A stretch of 64,000 bases of DNA from Paraspadella gotoi (taxonomy: Eukaryota; Chaetognatha). This document shows positions 57,579 to 64,000 of the stretch, piece by piece. The position numbers and the translations under genes are program-made. The notes beneath the pieces are model-generated. The model searched no databases, was not told the DNA's origin, and worked only from the letters and a program-made list of their open reading frames with translations. Every line of letters begins with the position of its first letter. The stretch's first letter is position 1. The stretch lies in the NCBI GenBank assembly GCA_051294375.1, contig CM119263.1, positions 14,869,574 through 14,933,573 on the forward strand, read 5' to 3'.

Positions 57579-59984
57579 AGCTGGACAGCCGCTGGACCGC
57601 CGCTGGACCGCCGCTGCAGAGCTGAACTCATTTTCCGACGAATATGAGTAGGGACGAACTCTTTTCCTTTCTATAAAAAAAATATTACAAAATAAATATT
57701 TGGGTATAGAGCCATATAAGAAATTTTTTGTACATTGAAAGTAAACTTAAAATGCATAAATTTTCGTTTGAGCATGTTCCCATACTAAATTTTTGATTCA
57801 CCCCATTGAGAGGGGCTACCCCTATTCAGAAGAAAAAAAACTAAACTCTTTTCAAAAATTATAATCCCTATTAACAAAATATATGTTGAAAAATTCAAAA
57901 ATTATAATCCCTATTAACAAAATATATAGTTGAAAATACTCAGTTAACGACTATGATATTTTTGACTTCCAAATATTTTTTTTACTTATCAAAAAAAATT
58001 TTATTTCCTCATTTAAAAAAAATTTAATCTTGAATGAAATTTTTGATTGTTCTTTTTTAGGAAGAAACCAGACCGAGGTCAAATTTTATATTTGCATATT
58101 TAATTAATTTATAAATAGTTATCACAACTCAAATAATTATTATTTAAAAAAAGATAAAAATGATTAAATATATACACTAAAAATATTTATAAATTTAATA
58201 ATAGTATAAATTATCAGAATAACAAAAAAAGTAATGTTTAATTTGACTATATCTCTCTTATCAACTCCTATTTTAGATATAATTTGCCAATAGTGGGCCA
58301 ACCGGTTCAAAGTTACAATAATAAATAAATACAAATTTATTTTTTTAAATGTAATGCATATTGTTTGGCGAAAGTGCTGCATATATAATAAGTCACATTA
58401 GCTGATTTATATGTGACAATGCATGTCAATATAAGTTATTCTTCACTTTTTTAAAAATGTATCCACGAAAATCTCGGATGTAAATTTGGGATTTTGTATT
58501 GAGAAAAAAGCCCCGAATAAAAGTTTTTAGAAACAAAAACATAATCATAATTTTTCAAAAAAAGAACGATCACGCAAAAGATCGTAGAAAGAGAAGAGAG
58601 ACAAAGCTGGACAGCTGCTTGAAGGCCGCTGTACAGTCAGTGCAGAAACTGAACTCGTTTTTTTTTTTTTTTTTTTTTTTTTTATTAATACCAAAAACAG
58701 TATTGAAATAAAAGAATAAAAGAAATAAAAGAAATAGAAGAAATGCTAAATCTGTTAACAATTCATTGGAAATTTTTCCAATTTTCATCGATGTTCAAAA
58801 ATGTACAATGGTTTACAATTGATTTTCAATTTTAATCGAGCTTGTAAAAGATTTTATTTTTATTTGTATTAAAATTAAGATATAGCTTCTCATTAAAAAG
58901 TTATTTTGAGTTCCCATTTTTATTAGAGATTTAAAAAAATTTTTTTGAATTTCATCTTCAATATTATATACTGCAATATGTAAATTAGATTAAAGCATTT
59001 CTATATACTAATTTGGATATGATAATGAGTACTATAATCTCATTTGCATATTGCAGTAAATCATAATGAAGTGGAAATTCAAACAAAAAATACTTAAATC
59101 CAAATGTAATAAGAAAATATCAAAGCTATTTCAAGATGAGAAGCCATATCTAAATTTTTAACTTACTATGAATGCACACTTTTGTAAAACTTTATCATAA
59201 TTCATAATAATTTTTATTTAAAAAAAAACGGTAAGTCACAGCCAAACCTATAAAAGCGTAGTAGTTTTTATATAGAAAAACAGCGTGACGGACGACGACG
59301 ACGACGACGACGACTACGTCACAAAGAAGCTCACCCGAATGAATATCAAGCCTGAACCGGCTTCGCCGGTCATGGCTTGATAAAAAAGTCTGATTAAAAC
59401 TGAAGGTTTTATCTTATGCTGAGGCTTTTTACCAGAGTAAAAAGAGAAGGCATTCGACCATGAAACCGGCGAGAAAGAGAAATACGACGTCGAAGAACCA
59501 ACCGACATAACGACGAATAAAGAGTAAATCGCGGTATATGATGACAAGGCGGCCGGTGGGTACGACGTTCAAAAAAAATATAACCGACCTGAATGCAATG
59601 GGAATTAGTTTTGTTTCGTTGTAATTACGTAAAACTAGTCATTTCAGGCTCATGCTGACCAAAGTATTTCCCCGTTGGCACTATCTTCTTCGTAAATAAA
59701 CTTGACCAAGAACCACCAAATTTGATAAGGAAAACTGATGATGAGTTCCAACGCCATCTGGGATCTCACCTTGCATACGTAATACATACGTAATTACATT
59801 GTTCGGTATTCCCTTGCAATTCGAGAAAAACCTGGAACAAAACTTGTTGCAGGTTGGTGACGTCGTATTCGTATTCGCGATAACCGACGAAACAGCTGCA
59901 GCAAAGGCGAAAGACACCTGCCAATTGGATTAGACAGACGCCGAGAGGCATCGACAGGAACGCTTCATGAATGCTGTCGTTTTT
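28382..59984 (-). CDS. Four-repeat cyclic-nucleotide-gated-type channel (CNGK/tetraKCNG class), 5' partial
   Basis: Twenty-six exons in consistent phase add up to 7,458 nt, or 2,485 residues plus stop; the start lies outside the window or was not recognised. Four tandem units each contain membrane helices, a pore loop, a C-linker and a cyclic-nucleotide-binding fold, followed by a 257-residue tail. Only CNGK/tetraKCNG channels are known to me with four CNG-like repeats in one chain. In sea-urchin and fish sperm they are cGMP-activated potassium channels that hyperpolarise the flagellum. Filter sequences are IGLGY (I), TTEGSD (II), TLGLGD (III) and GAGFGD (IV), so I and II are altered. The binding folds lack the canonical Arg. 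Unit I is joined to unit II by a phase-0 splice (52465 to 52076). Unit II joins III within one exon (43379-44099), and III joins IV at 35108 to 34994. A tandem pair of separate genes is therefore unlikely. Exon lists are in the unit entries. Confidence 0.88.
30660..31080. repeat. AT-rich dispersed repeat family D
   Basis: Shares GATTCTGATAGAGCATAAAA and TTTATGAGCTATCTGAATCT with the copy at about 33480-33770. A third relative is near 26620-26780. It lies in a channel intron and is non-coding. Confidence 0.6.
31680..31870. repeat. GC-rich SINE-like patch in channel intron
   Basis: A compact GC-rich block (CAGTGGTTTTAGTGG, then GGGCGGGGCGCC) in an AT-rich intron. It looks like a short retroposon, but no second copy is seen here, so the class is open. 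Confidence 0.3.
32485..32590 (-). repeat. SINE family C 3' tail
   Basis: Carries GTACTGAATCAACCTTGTTG and the AATAAAAT end shared with 26815-26932 and, inverted, 49735-49830 and 55744-55830. It abuts the donor of the unit IV pore exon. Confidence 0.7.
33480..33775. repeat. AT-rich dispersed repeat family D, second copy
   Basis: Parallels 30830-31060 word for word over most of its length, including GATTCTGATAGAGCATAAAA. Confidence 0.6.
33783..34525 (+). mobile_element. MITE family with GTCGGATCTGC ends, copy 1
   Basis: Starts with a hairpin (CGGATCTGCTTACAGCAGAT) and the family word CACTTTGTCGGTCC. It continues through a CCGTCCGT tract and degenerate repeats containing GGAAATGAG, then AATTAATT arrays, and ends GGGCAGATCCGGC ... 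GCTCAAACTTGTTTTT. The fullest copy is 61141-62390. Confidence 0.7.
36080..36240 (+). mobile_element. Penelope-type terminal-repeat relic with hammerhead-like core
   Basis: A CT tract is followed by CTGAAGA (36183-36189), a GACATA/TATGTC stem and GAAA (36209-36212), then AATTATTAATT. The layout matches the terminal repeats of the element at 40040-41345. The core has one change from CTGATGA, so cleavage is doubtful. Confidence 0.55.
36860..37160. repeat. Dispersed repeat family H with TCATTCATTGACGCGATGA minisatellite
   Basis: About four 26-27 bp units with GATGATAGTCATTCATTG (36870-36965) are followed by GGACAGCCACTGGACA words and a GA tract. The same order occurs at 57225-57660, and a partial copy at 58440-58690. 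It is non-coding. A short frame at 36720-36905 is not supported. Confidence 0.65.
37430..37560 (-). repeat. Possible SINE family B relative
   Basis: Contains CATTGGCGCGGTTAC and GGGATTGAACCAGG (complement of a box B). Too diverged for firm assignment. Confidence 0.4.
38803..39505 (-). mobile_element. MITE family with GTCGGATCTGC ends, copy 2 (inverted)
   Basis: Bounded by AACAATGTCGGATCTGCC (38810) and GCAGATCCGACTAAAAA (39490). The inner part includes a 16-18 bp minisatellite of TAACTTGCATnATTTTTTT units (38870-39010). The open frame 38689-38949 is just that minisatellite. Confidence 0.75.
39571..39955 (+). mobile_element. tRNA-derived SINE family A, copy 1
   Basis: Begins with a small hairpin (TGGTGGACTAAAATCCATTA), then a tRNA-like head with box A-like TGGCGCAGGAGG and box B-like GGTTTCAAGCC. 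A unique body includes GCGACATGTTTCAACTTGGTG and ends near AAGGGGAGGC. Related copies lie at 42314-42530 and 63497-63935. Non-autonomous, moved by a LINE that is not seen here. Confidence 0.8.
40088..40117 (-). ncRNA. Hammerhead ribozyme core (left terminal repeat)
   Basis: On the minus strand: CTGATGA, T, GACTTA-GCAACA-TAAGTC stem-loop II, GAAA. The flanks (CCA before, TGG shortly after GAAATATT) can form a short helix I. The core matches the catalytic consensus. Confidence 0.75.
40321..41004 (-). pseudogene. Penelope-like GIY-YIG endonuclease fragment, frameshifted
   Basis: Three overlapping minus-strand frames must be joined. The linker (FACIPYIPNLGYSLKRSL) lies in one frame to about 40780. 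The endonuclease core (KGIYKYHCPC then YIGQTTRSFKTRWKEH) is in the next. The end (EALEIRRHSSG, LNEDWGAY) is in a third from about 40470. GIY, YIG and Arg/His positions are present, with the Cys/His-rich insert typical of Penelope-type nucleases. The frameshifts and lost reverse transcriptase make it non-functional. Confidence 0.85.
41250..41279 (+). ncRNA. Hammerhead ribozyme core (right terminal repeat)
   Basis: CTGATGA (41250-41256), T, GACTTA-GCAACA-TAAGTC stem-loop II (41258-41275), GAAA (41276-41279). CCC just before and GGG just after TATTT can pair as helix I. It mirrors the left repeat on the opposite strand. Confidence 0.75.
41346..42313. other. Intron sequence, nothing recognised
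   Basis: AT-rich, no open frame above background, no repeat matched elsewhere in the window. Confidence 0.5.
42314..42530 (+). mobile_element. tRNA-derived SINE family A, short copy
   Basis: Has the TGGACTAAAATCCACCA hairpin and the head GGCCATTGGTGCATGAGGC. It is deleted internally and ends near AACTCATAACAATTATTACTG. Confidence 0.75.
45240..45480. repeat. GAAAAG-rich low-complexity tract
   Basis: Purine-rich AGAAAAGAAAAG tract in the intron upstream of the 45206 exon. The Phe-rich frame on the minus strand is an artefact. Confidence 0.7.
46350..46590 (-). repeat. Dispersed repeat family F, copy 2
   Basis: Starts ATGAAATTGGTACAACCAAT and reads through AGCTATCTTGCC to CTTCCCTATCAATGAAGTGG. 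Nearly identical to 46680-46912. Confidence 0.85.
46680..46912 (-). repeat. Dispersed repeat family F, copy 3
   Basis: Same-orientation duplicate of the copy 90 bp upstream, almost base for base. Confidence 0.85.
47190..47380 (+). mobile_element. Penelope-type terminal-repeat relic with hammerhead-like motif
   Basis: A CT tract (about 47192-47212) precedes CTGATGA (47257-47263), a GGCT/AGCC stem II, then AAAACATGTTCGTCC. GGCG before the core can pair with CGTC after it as helix I. GAAA reads AAAA here. It shares its 3' sequence with 27900-28110. Confidence 0.6.
47861..48082 (-). mobile_element. tRNA-derived SINE family C (minus strand)
   Basis: On the minus strand, GAGATGGCCGAGTGGTTAAC (48050-48072) is a Ser/Leu-type box A and GGATTCGAATCCCA (48005-48020) is a box B. 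The body shares GCATCCGTCTA and GAGATGGCAAGCTC words with the region after the copy at 49525. A genuine tRNA gene is unlikely because the 5' and 3' arms do not pair. Confidence 0.75.
48135..48265 (+). mobile_element. MITE family with GTCGGATCTGC ends, truncated copy
   Basis: Begins TTTTTAGTCGGACCTGCTTA and includes CACTTTGTCGGTCCGTCGG and TCATGTCAGAACAT, then stops. Confidence 0.7.
48280..49130. other. Intron stretch with GC-rich block and GA tracts
   Basis: 48280-48640 is GC-richer and has open frames on + without a recognisable domain. GA microsatellites follow at about 48735-48920. No gene is supported. Confidence 0.4.
49175..49285. other. Short CpG-rich patch in channel intron
   Basis: A 110 bp CpG-dense block (CGTCGTCGTCGCGACATTCC ...) in AT-rich DNA. 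No exon is recognised. Confidence 0.3.
49525..49850 (+). mobile_element. tRNA-derived SINE family C, full copy
   Basis: The head TTTTGGCCGAGTGCTTAGCG (box A) and GGTTCAAATCTGG (box B) resembles a Ser/Leu tRNA. The body runs through GGAGTAGCCATATGTGTACT to the tail TTCAACAAGGTTGATTCAGT ... GATTGCGTGAAAACC. The tail matches 26815-26932 almost exactly. Confidence 0.85.
49851..50060. repeat. SINE C-associated sequence with GC-rich block
   Basis: GAGCTTGCCGTCTCAGAAAT and GACGGATGCTACTGT are the complement of words at 47880-47930. The GC-rich middle (GCCCCCAGGGGGG) has no match elsewhere. It abuts the unit II exon donor. Confidence 0.5.
50870..51010. other. CpG-rich patch in channel intron
   Basis: Repeated CGTCGCGG/CGGCG words over about 120 bp, unlike the AT-rich surroundings. 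Could be a retroposon head or an alternative promoter; not resolved. Confidence 0.3.
51568..51712 (-). repeat. Dispersed repeat family F, truncated copy
   Basis: Starts ATGAAATTGGTACAACCAAT, keeps the GCTATCTTGCC segment, and breaks off at ACAAGATATGACATA, six bases short of the unit II exon. Confidence 0.8.
52245..52447 (-). mobile_element. SINE family B, fullest copy
   Basis: Reads GCCCGGGTGTGAGAAATC, AGCTGGCGCTCTAGG, CACTGGCGTATTA, GGGGATTGAACCCGG (complement of box B) and ends GGCGAATTTAGGATTCGCC. It stops about 18 bp before the unit I binding-fold exon. Confidence 0.7.
52935..53395 (+). mobile_element. MITE family with GTCGGATCTGC ends, diverged copy
   Basis: Starts AGTCGGTCCGCCCCCTCAAT (hairpin lost), passes TCATGACAGAACATCGAAT and AATTAATT arrays, and ends GATCGATGGCAGATTCGAAA ... 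TCAAACTTGTTT. Confidence 0.65.
53590..53855 (-). repeat. Dispersed repeat family G, copy 1
   Basis: GC-rich 260 bp. Inverted partner at 60100-60300 shares GGCAACAGCCGGGTTGCCTG (as complement) and CACTGGCGCGGTTACCCTAG. The open frame 53644-53874 is part of the repeat. Confidence 0.8.
53860..54830. other. AT-rich intron, nothing recognised
   Basis: Low-complexity AAATAAATGAAT runs at 54090-54300 and an AG-rich tract at 54470-54545. No exon or mobile-element signature. Confidence 0.5.
54830..55755. repeat. Foldback element E, copy 3, split by a hAT-like MITE
   Basis: The left arm (GATTTGGATTCGTCATGAAA) stops near 54930 and resumes at about 55555, ending GATAGTACTATATATAAATA. The interruption is the MITE at 54932-55545. 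Confidence 0.65.
54932..55545 (+). mobile_element. hAT-like MITE, about 0.6 kb
   Basis: Ends are TAGGGTGGAGTGATGG and CCAGTGCTCCACTCTA, inverted. The interior is non-coding and shares long stretches, as complement, with 47370-47860 and 45633-45700. Confidence 0.6.
55744..55830 (+). repeat. SINE family C 3' tail
   Basis: ATTCGAATACAACGAGGTTG, then GATTCAGTACAATCATCATC; inverted relative to 32485-32590. Confidence 0.65.
57225..57660. repeat. Dispersed repeat family H, fullest copy
   Basis: GATAGTCATTCATTGA minisatellite, GA microsatellite (about 57320-57362), a stretch with AAAATCTCGGATGTAAATTT, another GA tract and GCTGGACCGCCGCTG words. It matches 36860-37160 and 58440-58690. Confidence 0.65.
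57661..59280. other. AT-rich intron with partial family H copy
   Basis: 58440-58690 repeats family H words (AAAATCTCGGATGTAAATTT, AGCTGGACAGCTG) and ends in a T tract. The remainder is AT-rich with no exon or domain seen. Confidence 0.5.
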
Positions 59985-60099
59985 CTAAAATAGAGATGAC
60001 TAAGCGTGTTAGTTATATTATAACAAGTTATAAAAGCAATTTTATAAAAATATAAAACAAATGGGTTTATTTTTACATTCGCCGACCGAGATTTTGAGG

Positions 60100-60300
60100 T
60101 CTATGGCAACAGCCGGGTTGCCTGTGATGCCCATTGGGATGGGGCTGTTGGCTTTGGGGGCTTCCGACCCTCAGTGACGCCTCCAGTCACTGGCGCGGTT
60201 ACCCTAGGACGGTCTCGCTTTGCCAACGCAGAGGACTGTGGATGGAACATTACGCCTGGGATGGTGTGTGAGGCAGTGTGAATATACCGCCACAGGTCGG
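60100..60300 (+). repeat. Dispersed repeat family G, copy 2 (inverted relative to 53590)
   Basis: Runs from CTATGGCAACAGCCGGGTTG to GTGAATATACCGCC and mirrors 53590-53855. Confidence 0.8.
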
Positions 60301-60584
60301 TTATTTTTTATTTTTTTGCTTCTTATGAACGACGTATAGAAATATTGTGATACAAAAATAAAAAAAGGACACTGGTAAGAGTAAAAAAATTTTTTTTTAC
60401 AAATCCTTAACCACCCCTAACCCTAAATACCCCTAATCCTTAACAAACCTTAACCCAATTACTAACCGTTTAAAAAATATAAAAAAATATAAAAAAATAT
60501 TATATATATATATATTATATATAAAATATTAAATATTAAAAAATATTTTCATACAATTGAAACATTCTTTAAAATATTTTCCAC

Positions 60585-60795
60585 TTCATTGATAGGGAAG
60601 CCAGGTACTCTGGGAGTGAATAAACGAGTCTGTGAGAAAGTCTTGATTGAAAGCTTGCAGGGACCTGCTATGTCATTATCTTGTAAGAGTGATGGAGGCC
60701 TTAAACCACCAAAGCCTGTCCAATGTCAGGGGCAAGATAGCTTATTTATTAAATGAATGGATAAATTTTATATTGGTTGTACCAATTTCATAACA
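60585..60795 (+). repeat. Dispersed repeat family F, copy 5
   Basis: TGATAGGGAAGCCAGGTACT through GATAGCTTATTTATTAAATG to GGTTGTACCAATTTCATAA. Complement of 46680-46912. Confidence 0.85.
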
Positions 60796-60836
60796 TAAAA
60801 ATATTATTTTACCTTTCCTTTCCTTGTTTGTTTATG

Positions 60837-62995
60837 TACATATCTGCTCAAAAAAAAGTTTAAACTTTGAATCCCCTACTATCTCGCTTGTTTATCGTCC
60901 TATTAATTAAATATTGAAAACCAAGACAAATATCTTTCATTCGAGCCCATGACGAGGTTTTTTTAGTAGCAGTGCTAAAATCAAAAAAAGGATTGAAAAA
61001 AAAAATTCTTATCCATCTTTGTTTTTTAGGTTTTTTTACTATGGAAACTTCAAAACAGTTAAACCCAAAAAAAAAGCTACAATTGTTGAGCTTTGGAAGA
61101 CGGGTTTGTCAAGATATAAGATCACCAAACAGCTTCATTTTTAGTCGGATCTGCTTATCAGCAGATCCCGACTCTATAGTTTACTTTGTCGGTCCGTCAG
61201 TCCGCCCCTTCAATATTGTCGGGCACTAACTTATATCATGTCAGAACATCGAATTATGATAAATTATGTAAAAAAAATGATGTTCGTCCGTCTGTCTGTC
61301 CGTCCGTCCCACCTTAGCAAAAAACTCCAATTACTCGTGATTGGATGTATGGATTTGAATGAAATTTTGTGTGTGGGTAGGGAAGTGTGTGATTGAGCTG
61401 GATATAAAGTTTCGATGGAATCGTCCAAGTGGAAATGAGTTTAAATGGAAAAAACCAAAAAATACAATTCATTATTTGAACACCAATTGCTCATGAGTGG
61501 ATGGGGCGATTGACCTGGAATTTTGTATGTGAGCAGGAAAGTGTGTGATTGAACAGGAAACCAAGTTTCGATGAAATCGTTTGAGTGGAAATGAGCTTAA
61601 ATGGAAAAAAACAAAAAACCTGTTTCAGTAATTGATTATGATTTTTTTTCCTTTTATATTAAATGTATATGCAGGATGTATTAATAAATCAAATAATTAA
61701 TCAGTTAATTATTCAATTAGTCAATTAATTAATCACTAATTAATTAATCAGTCAATCAATCAGTCCATCCATCCCACCTTAGCAAAAATCCCCAATAACT
61801 CGTGATTTGCTGGTTGGATCAAAATGAAATTTTGTGTATGGTTAGGAACATGTGTGATGAAGCTGGATATAAAGTTTCGACGGAATCGTGAGAGTGGATA
61901 TGAGTTTAAATGGAAAAAGCTTAAGTCGCATTTACTAAAATCTTTTTACTTATTTTAACCAATAAATACTCTAATTAATCATAATTGGATGGATAGATTG
62001 AGTTCAAATTTTGTATGTGGGTAGGAAAATGTGTGACGAAGCTTGATATAAAGTTTTGGTACGAGTGGAAATGAGTTTAAATGAAAAAAATATGAGTCAC
62101 ATTTACTTGACTCTTTTTACTTATTTTAACCCATAATAGATTGAGATGAAATTTTGTGAGCGGGAAGGAAAGTTTATGAAGAAGCTTGATATAAAGTTTT
62201 GACGGAATTGTGCCAGTGGAAATGAGTTTAAATGGAAAAAATATAAGTCACATTTACTTTATTTTAAGGACATCGATGATGAAAAGCTGTATATAAATTT
62301 ATAATTATTAAATATTAAAATTAATTAATTAATTAATCGATTAATTAATTAATTAATTTTCGTAGGCAGATCCGACATTGTTTGCTCAAACTTGTTTTCC
62401 TACAACCATCTTCAAAATTGTCAACAAACTGGAAACGTTGGACGAGCTGTTGGAAGCAAGCAGCCTTGCATATCCACGAAGAGCAAGGATGATAACTTAG
62501 AAAGTCTCGCAATTCAAAATCGTAAAGCTTTTGCAAGCCAGTTGAAAATAAAATAGAGAGACAAAGAATTGTTGCCAGTCATTTAACAGTGAATAGGTGG
62601 CTTTTCATGGAGGATAGGGCTCCTGGATATAAAGCCAAAACCCCCAAAAGATTTTATGAGGAAAATGGGATGGAGGTGCTCGAAGGTTAGCCCGGAAACT
62701 CGCCTGACTGCAACATCATCAAAAATGTCTGGTCATGGATGAAAAGGGATTTTTGCAGTAAATACAATAACAATCAACAAAATGAAAACAATTTTAAAAC
62801 ACATTTGGGGGGGCTGAAATCTTCATATTTGCCCAGCCTCTACGACTCTCTCCCTTGTCTCATGGAAACAGTGCTGGAAGAAAACAATGGTCCAACAATA
62901 TACGAATTGAGTCCTAAAAAAAATTATTTTCCTTCAAATAATAAAATAAAATGCTTTTATCATAACTATTAAACTTTTTTTTGAGCAGATCTGTA
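60837..62995 (+). mobile_element. Tc1-like DNA transposon split by a MITE
   Basis: Terminal inverted repeats are TACATATCTGCTC (60837 on) and GAGCAGATCTGTA (ending 62995), each followed inward by an A-rich or T-rich tract and TTTAAA. Inside are pieces of a Tc1-type transposase: the helix-turn-helix start (KKATIVELWKTGLSRYKITK, about 61065-61140), a short piece after the insertion (PTTIFKIVNKL, about 62400), and the DDE end (SPDCNIIKNVWSWMKRD, about 62705-62760). An in-frame TAG interrupts the DDE part, so it is inactive. The element at 61141-62390 sits inside it. Confidence 0.85.
61141..62390 (+). mobile_element. MITE family with GTCGGATCTGC ends, fullest copy
   Basis: Ends are GTCGGATCTGC and GCAGATCCGAC. 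The left end forms a hairpin with GCAGATCCCGAC. The interior has tandem units of about 150-180 bp, each with GTGATTGGATG-like, GTAGGGAAGTGTGTGA and GGAAATGAGTTTAAATGGAA words, then AATTAATT arrays. No protein is encoded. Nested in the Tc1-like element. Confidence 0.8.
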
Positions 62996-63079
62996 CTATC
63001 TAGAAAAAAATTATATCACATAATTATTGAAAGTTCATTTTTTCAATAAAAAATATATAAAATATGGGTAAAACATTCT

Positions 63080-63300
63080 CAGTATTTGGTATGCATTCCC
63101 TCGGCATCAATTACTGCCTGCATTCATCTGGGCATACTCTCGTACAGTGAATTGAAGTATAACAGTGAAATGTTTTTCCCCATTTTCAATGTAATTCTTT
63201 TCAGGCTCGATATTGATGTTGCGCATCTTTCCCTTTTTTCTGAGAGTTATAATGGCACTTTTTTGAACCAAAAAAAGGTGCAATGCTTTTAGCATTGACA
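63080..63300 (-). pseudogene. Second Tc1-like transposase relic (C-terminal end)
   Basis: The minus strand reads LYESMPR, stop, MQAVIDAEGMHTKY, stop. That matches the usual end of Tc1 transposases (ESMPRR.QAVI.A.G..TKY), with an Arg codon turned into TGA. No inverted repeats are recognised. Confidence 0.75.
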
Positions 63301-63496
63301 AATTTAAAAAAAAATTAAATCTATTTAAAATAAAAACAAATAGGTAAATACAAAAAATAATGGAAAATTAAATATGATTTTTTTCATCATTTTCCATTTG
63401 AAGTGGCGAACTTTTTTTACCTGTAACTTCAAAACAATTTAACCTACAAAAAAATGGAATGAAGCTACTAAAATAAATTGTAAATAAAAATAAACC

Positions 63497-63935
63497 AATG
63501 GCCGCTTATGAACGGTTGGTGGATTTTAGTCCACCATACATCCCCCCCTCCCGTTGGGAGAAGTCTGTTGCGTCTCTTCAGTGAATTGTTGTTGTTGGTG
63601 GAAAGTGTGTCACCAAGTTGAGGCATGTCGCCTGATATGTTGTTGGCGGAAAGTGCATCGCTAGGTTGAGGCATGTCACCTGAAATTGTTGCTGTTGTGT
63701 TCGTAAGTCGGGCTCACCAAAGAAGAGACAGTAATTATTGTTATGAGTTAGTGATAGAACCGTTCAATATAAGGCTGTAACACCGAGTTACAGGCGGGTT
63801 AAGCGCCCTGTCCCTCTTAACTGCTAGGCGGCCACCGGGCTAGAACCCCGGACCTTTGGGTTGGGAGGCGAATGACTTGCCTCCGGCACCAATGGCCGCT
63901 GATGAACGGTTGGTGGATTTTAGTCCACCATAGGT
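63497..63935 (-). mobile_element. tRNA-derived SINE family A, fullest copy
   Basis: On the minus strand: hairpin TGGTGGACTAAAATCCACCA, head GGCCATTGGTGCCGGAGGC, box B-like GGGGTTCTAGCCC, and a body with two ACATGCCTCAACnTnG units. The 44 bp starting AATGGCCGCT occur at both edges (63495 and 63890). That could be the start of a second, cut-off SINE rather than a target duplication. Confidence 0.8.
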
Positions 63936-64000
63936 GGTTATTTATACAGCATTTATACAGCATAATATAATTTCTCCAAATTTTGGGCTTAGGGCATTAT

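Larger units (their letters stand above)
52465..59984 (-). other. Channel unit I (S2 to binding fold)
   Basis: Exons: 59984-59832 (S2, AGVFRLCC region), 59757-59660 (S3, IISFPYQIWW), 59588-59433 (S4 with R at spaced positions, then S5), 56576-56270 (turret, pore IGLGY, S6), 56210-55923 (C-linker, exactly 96 codons) and 52776-52465 (binding fold, 104 codons). The fold is the best preserved of the four: YYMAGE, then GDFFGELGL, then LLLQTSTNCEIWML. It has Gln where cyclic-nucleotide folds have the phosphate-binding Arg. The C-linker exon ends at a GC donor (AAG then GCGAGT), which is needed for phase. The first exon could instead run to 59790 with a 32-nt GTATGT intron; the 74-nt intron used here is more usual and fits S2-S3 spacing better. 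S1 and the N-terminus are missing. Confidence 0.8.

Noticed and set aside
59758-59789. 32-nt intron (GTATGT ... CAG) in channel unit I
   Set aside because: In phase but shorter than other introns seen; a 74-nt intron from 59831 is also in phase and fits the S2-S3 spacing better.
28382-59984. Several separate channel genes in tandem
   Set aside because: Splice phases link all units, II and III share an exon, and no start, stop or polyA region separates them.
60411-60470. CCCTAA-like words resembling telomere repeat
   Set aside because: Short and irregular (ACCCCTAACCCTAAATACCCC); chance or an old interstitial trace.
62739-62972. Possible host gene at the 77-residue plus-strand frame
   Set aside because: Its start is the DDE end of a Tc1-type transposase, inside inverted repeats.
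1-64000. CRISPR arrays, operons or bacterial-type regulatory sites
   Set aside because: The DNA is eukaryotic; tandem repeats here are microsatellites or transposon units without spacers.

Overview
The window is intron-rich animal nuclear DNA. It holds spliced genes with GT-AG and a few GC-AG introns, AATAAA signals, many microsatellites, tRNA-derived SINEs, Tc1-like and hAT-like elements and a Penelope-like element. The genes (a claudin-type protein, Ras, a macro-LRR-Roc-COR-TIR protein and a four-repeat CNG-type channel) point to an invertebrate metazoan, probably marine. I cannot name the species. All exon maps were built by hand from splice signals and reading phase. They are internally consistent but have no transcript support.

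Layout. 1-8.2 kb: two direct copies of a ~3.3 kb non-coding, microsatellite-rich segment, 4,963 bp apart, with two 25-N gaps; probably an assembly problem, possibly a real duplication. 8.2-12.3 kb: repeats and GC-rich non-coding DNA. 12.35-14.57 kb (+): a claudin/PMP22-type four-pass membrane protein, five core exons plus an ambiguous last exon. 16.34-17.53 kb (+): a five-exon Ras GTPase with an altered switch I. 17.68-27.36 kb (-): a 2,872-residue protein with an N-terminal macro domain, LRRs, a Roc-COR GTPase module and a TIR domain, most of it in one 8.4 kb exon. It converges tail to tail on Ras with 152 bp between the stop codons.

28.38 kb to at least 59.98 kb (-): one very large gene, 26 visible exons and 2,485 residues, whose 5' end lies outside the window or was not found. 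It has four tandem units of membrane segments, pore, C-linker and cyclic-nucleotide-binding fold in one chain. This is the architecture of the CNGK/tetraKCNG channels of sea-urchin and fish sperm. Only two of the four filters keep a G-x-G-D motif, and no binding fold keeps the usual phosphate-binding arginine.

The channel introns are a transposon archive: a 5'-truncated Penelope-like element with inverted terminal repeats that each carry a hammerhead ribozyme core, further ribozyme-bearing relics, three tRNA-derived SINE families, foldback elements and a MITE with GTCGGATCTGC ends. The last 4 kb (60-64 kb) holds a Tc1-like transposon split by that MITE, a second Tc1 relic and a SINE. No host gene was found there.

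The genes do not form an operon. The Ras and channel genes would act in signalling and excitability. The macro-Roc-TIR protein resembles an innate-immune or NAD-linked sensor.
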